Assembly: GCA_904063045.1 (NCBI GenBank) | Contig: CAJFCJ010000011.1 | Location: 372,001 to 436,000, forward strand | Reading direction: 5' to 3' | Length of the DNA stretch: 64,000 bases | Origin: Dimorphilus gyrociliatus | Lineage: Eukaryota; Annelida; Polychaeta; Dinophilidae | Translations under genes and position numbers: made by a program | Shown: piece by piece, positions 63,943 to 64,000 of the stretch | Numbering within the stretch: position 1 is the first letter of the stretch | Layout: each line of letters opens with the position of its first letter | Notes under the pieces: generated by a model | Seen by the model: the letters and a program-made list of their open reading frames with translations, nothing else | What the model was told of the DNA's origin: nothing | The model's database searches: none

Positions 63943-64000
63943 TGAAAATATAACTTAATAAATATTTATCAATTAATGAGTTTTTAATTTGTCGTTTTTA

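Overview
The window is nuclear DNA of a small-genome animal. It is AT-rich and packed with intron-containing genes on both strands. Introns are mostly 45-70 bp with GT/AG ends, and intergenic gaps are often only a few hundred bases. Gene content is plainly metazoan: insulin receptor substrate, RYBP/YAF2, FSIP1, golgin-45 and an axonemal dynein intermediate chain. The compactness suggests a miniature spiralian such as a tiny annelid, but that placement is inference. All exon chains below were built by hand by matching splice phase and family similarity.

Layout: 0-4 kb RHEB (+), mitochondrial ribosomal protein L36 (+), and two small single-pass membrane protein genes (-). 4.5-11 kb V-ATPase subunit G, MIF, a class V PLP enzyme and a DcsG-like ATP-grasp enzyme (all -). 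11.7-14.2 kb a secreted protein made mostly of a 48-bp tandem repeat (+). 14.5-20.4 kb DNAI3/WDR63 and ASF1 (-). 20.9-25.6 kb a lysophospholipid acyltransferase and STT3A (+). 25.8-31.3 kb an SLC17 transporter (-) head to head with a short REV3 (+). 31.9 kb a secreted eight-cysteine protein. 33.4-39.1 kb CPSF1 in 24 exons (-), head to head with FSIP1 (+), then LRR1, a VMAC-like coiled coil and a Dispatched-type RND protein (+). 49.9-54.6 kb IRS and golgin-45 (+). 54.7-57.8 kb CHMP3 (-) divergent from an HMG20-like factor (+). 58.9-59.9 kb a membrane-anchored profilin-fold protein (+). 61.7-64 kb a cysteine-rich protein, RYBP/YAF2 and the last exon of an unidentified gene (-).

Most genes are unrelated housekeeping neighbours rather than a pathway. 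RHEB and IRS both belong to insulin/TOR signalling but lie 50 kb apart. The most unusual items are the transmembrane profilin, the tandemly duplicated exon and possible intronic terminal exon of DNAI3, a REV3 without the usual long N-terminal part, the adjacent pair of PLP and ATP-grasp enzymes, and the homogenised repeat protein. Promoter-proximal NRF1-like palindromes, CACGTG E-boxes and CTCF-core-like sites recur between genes.
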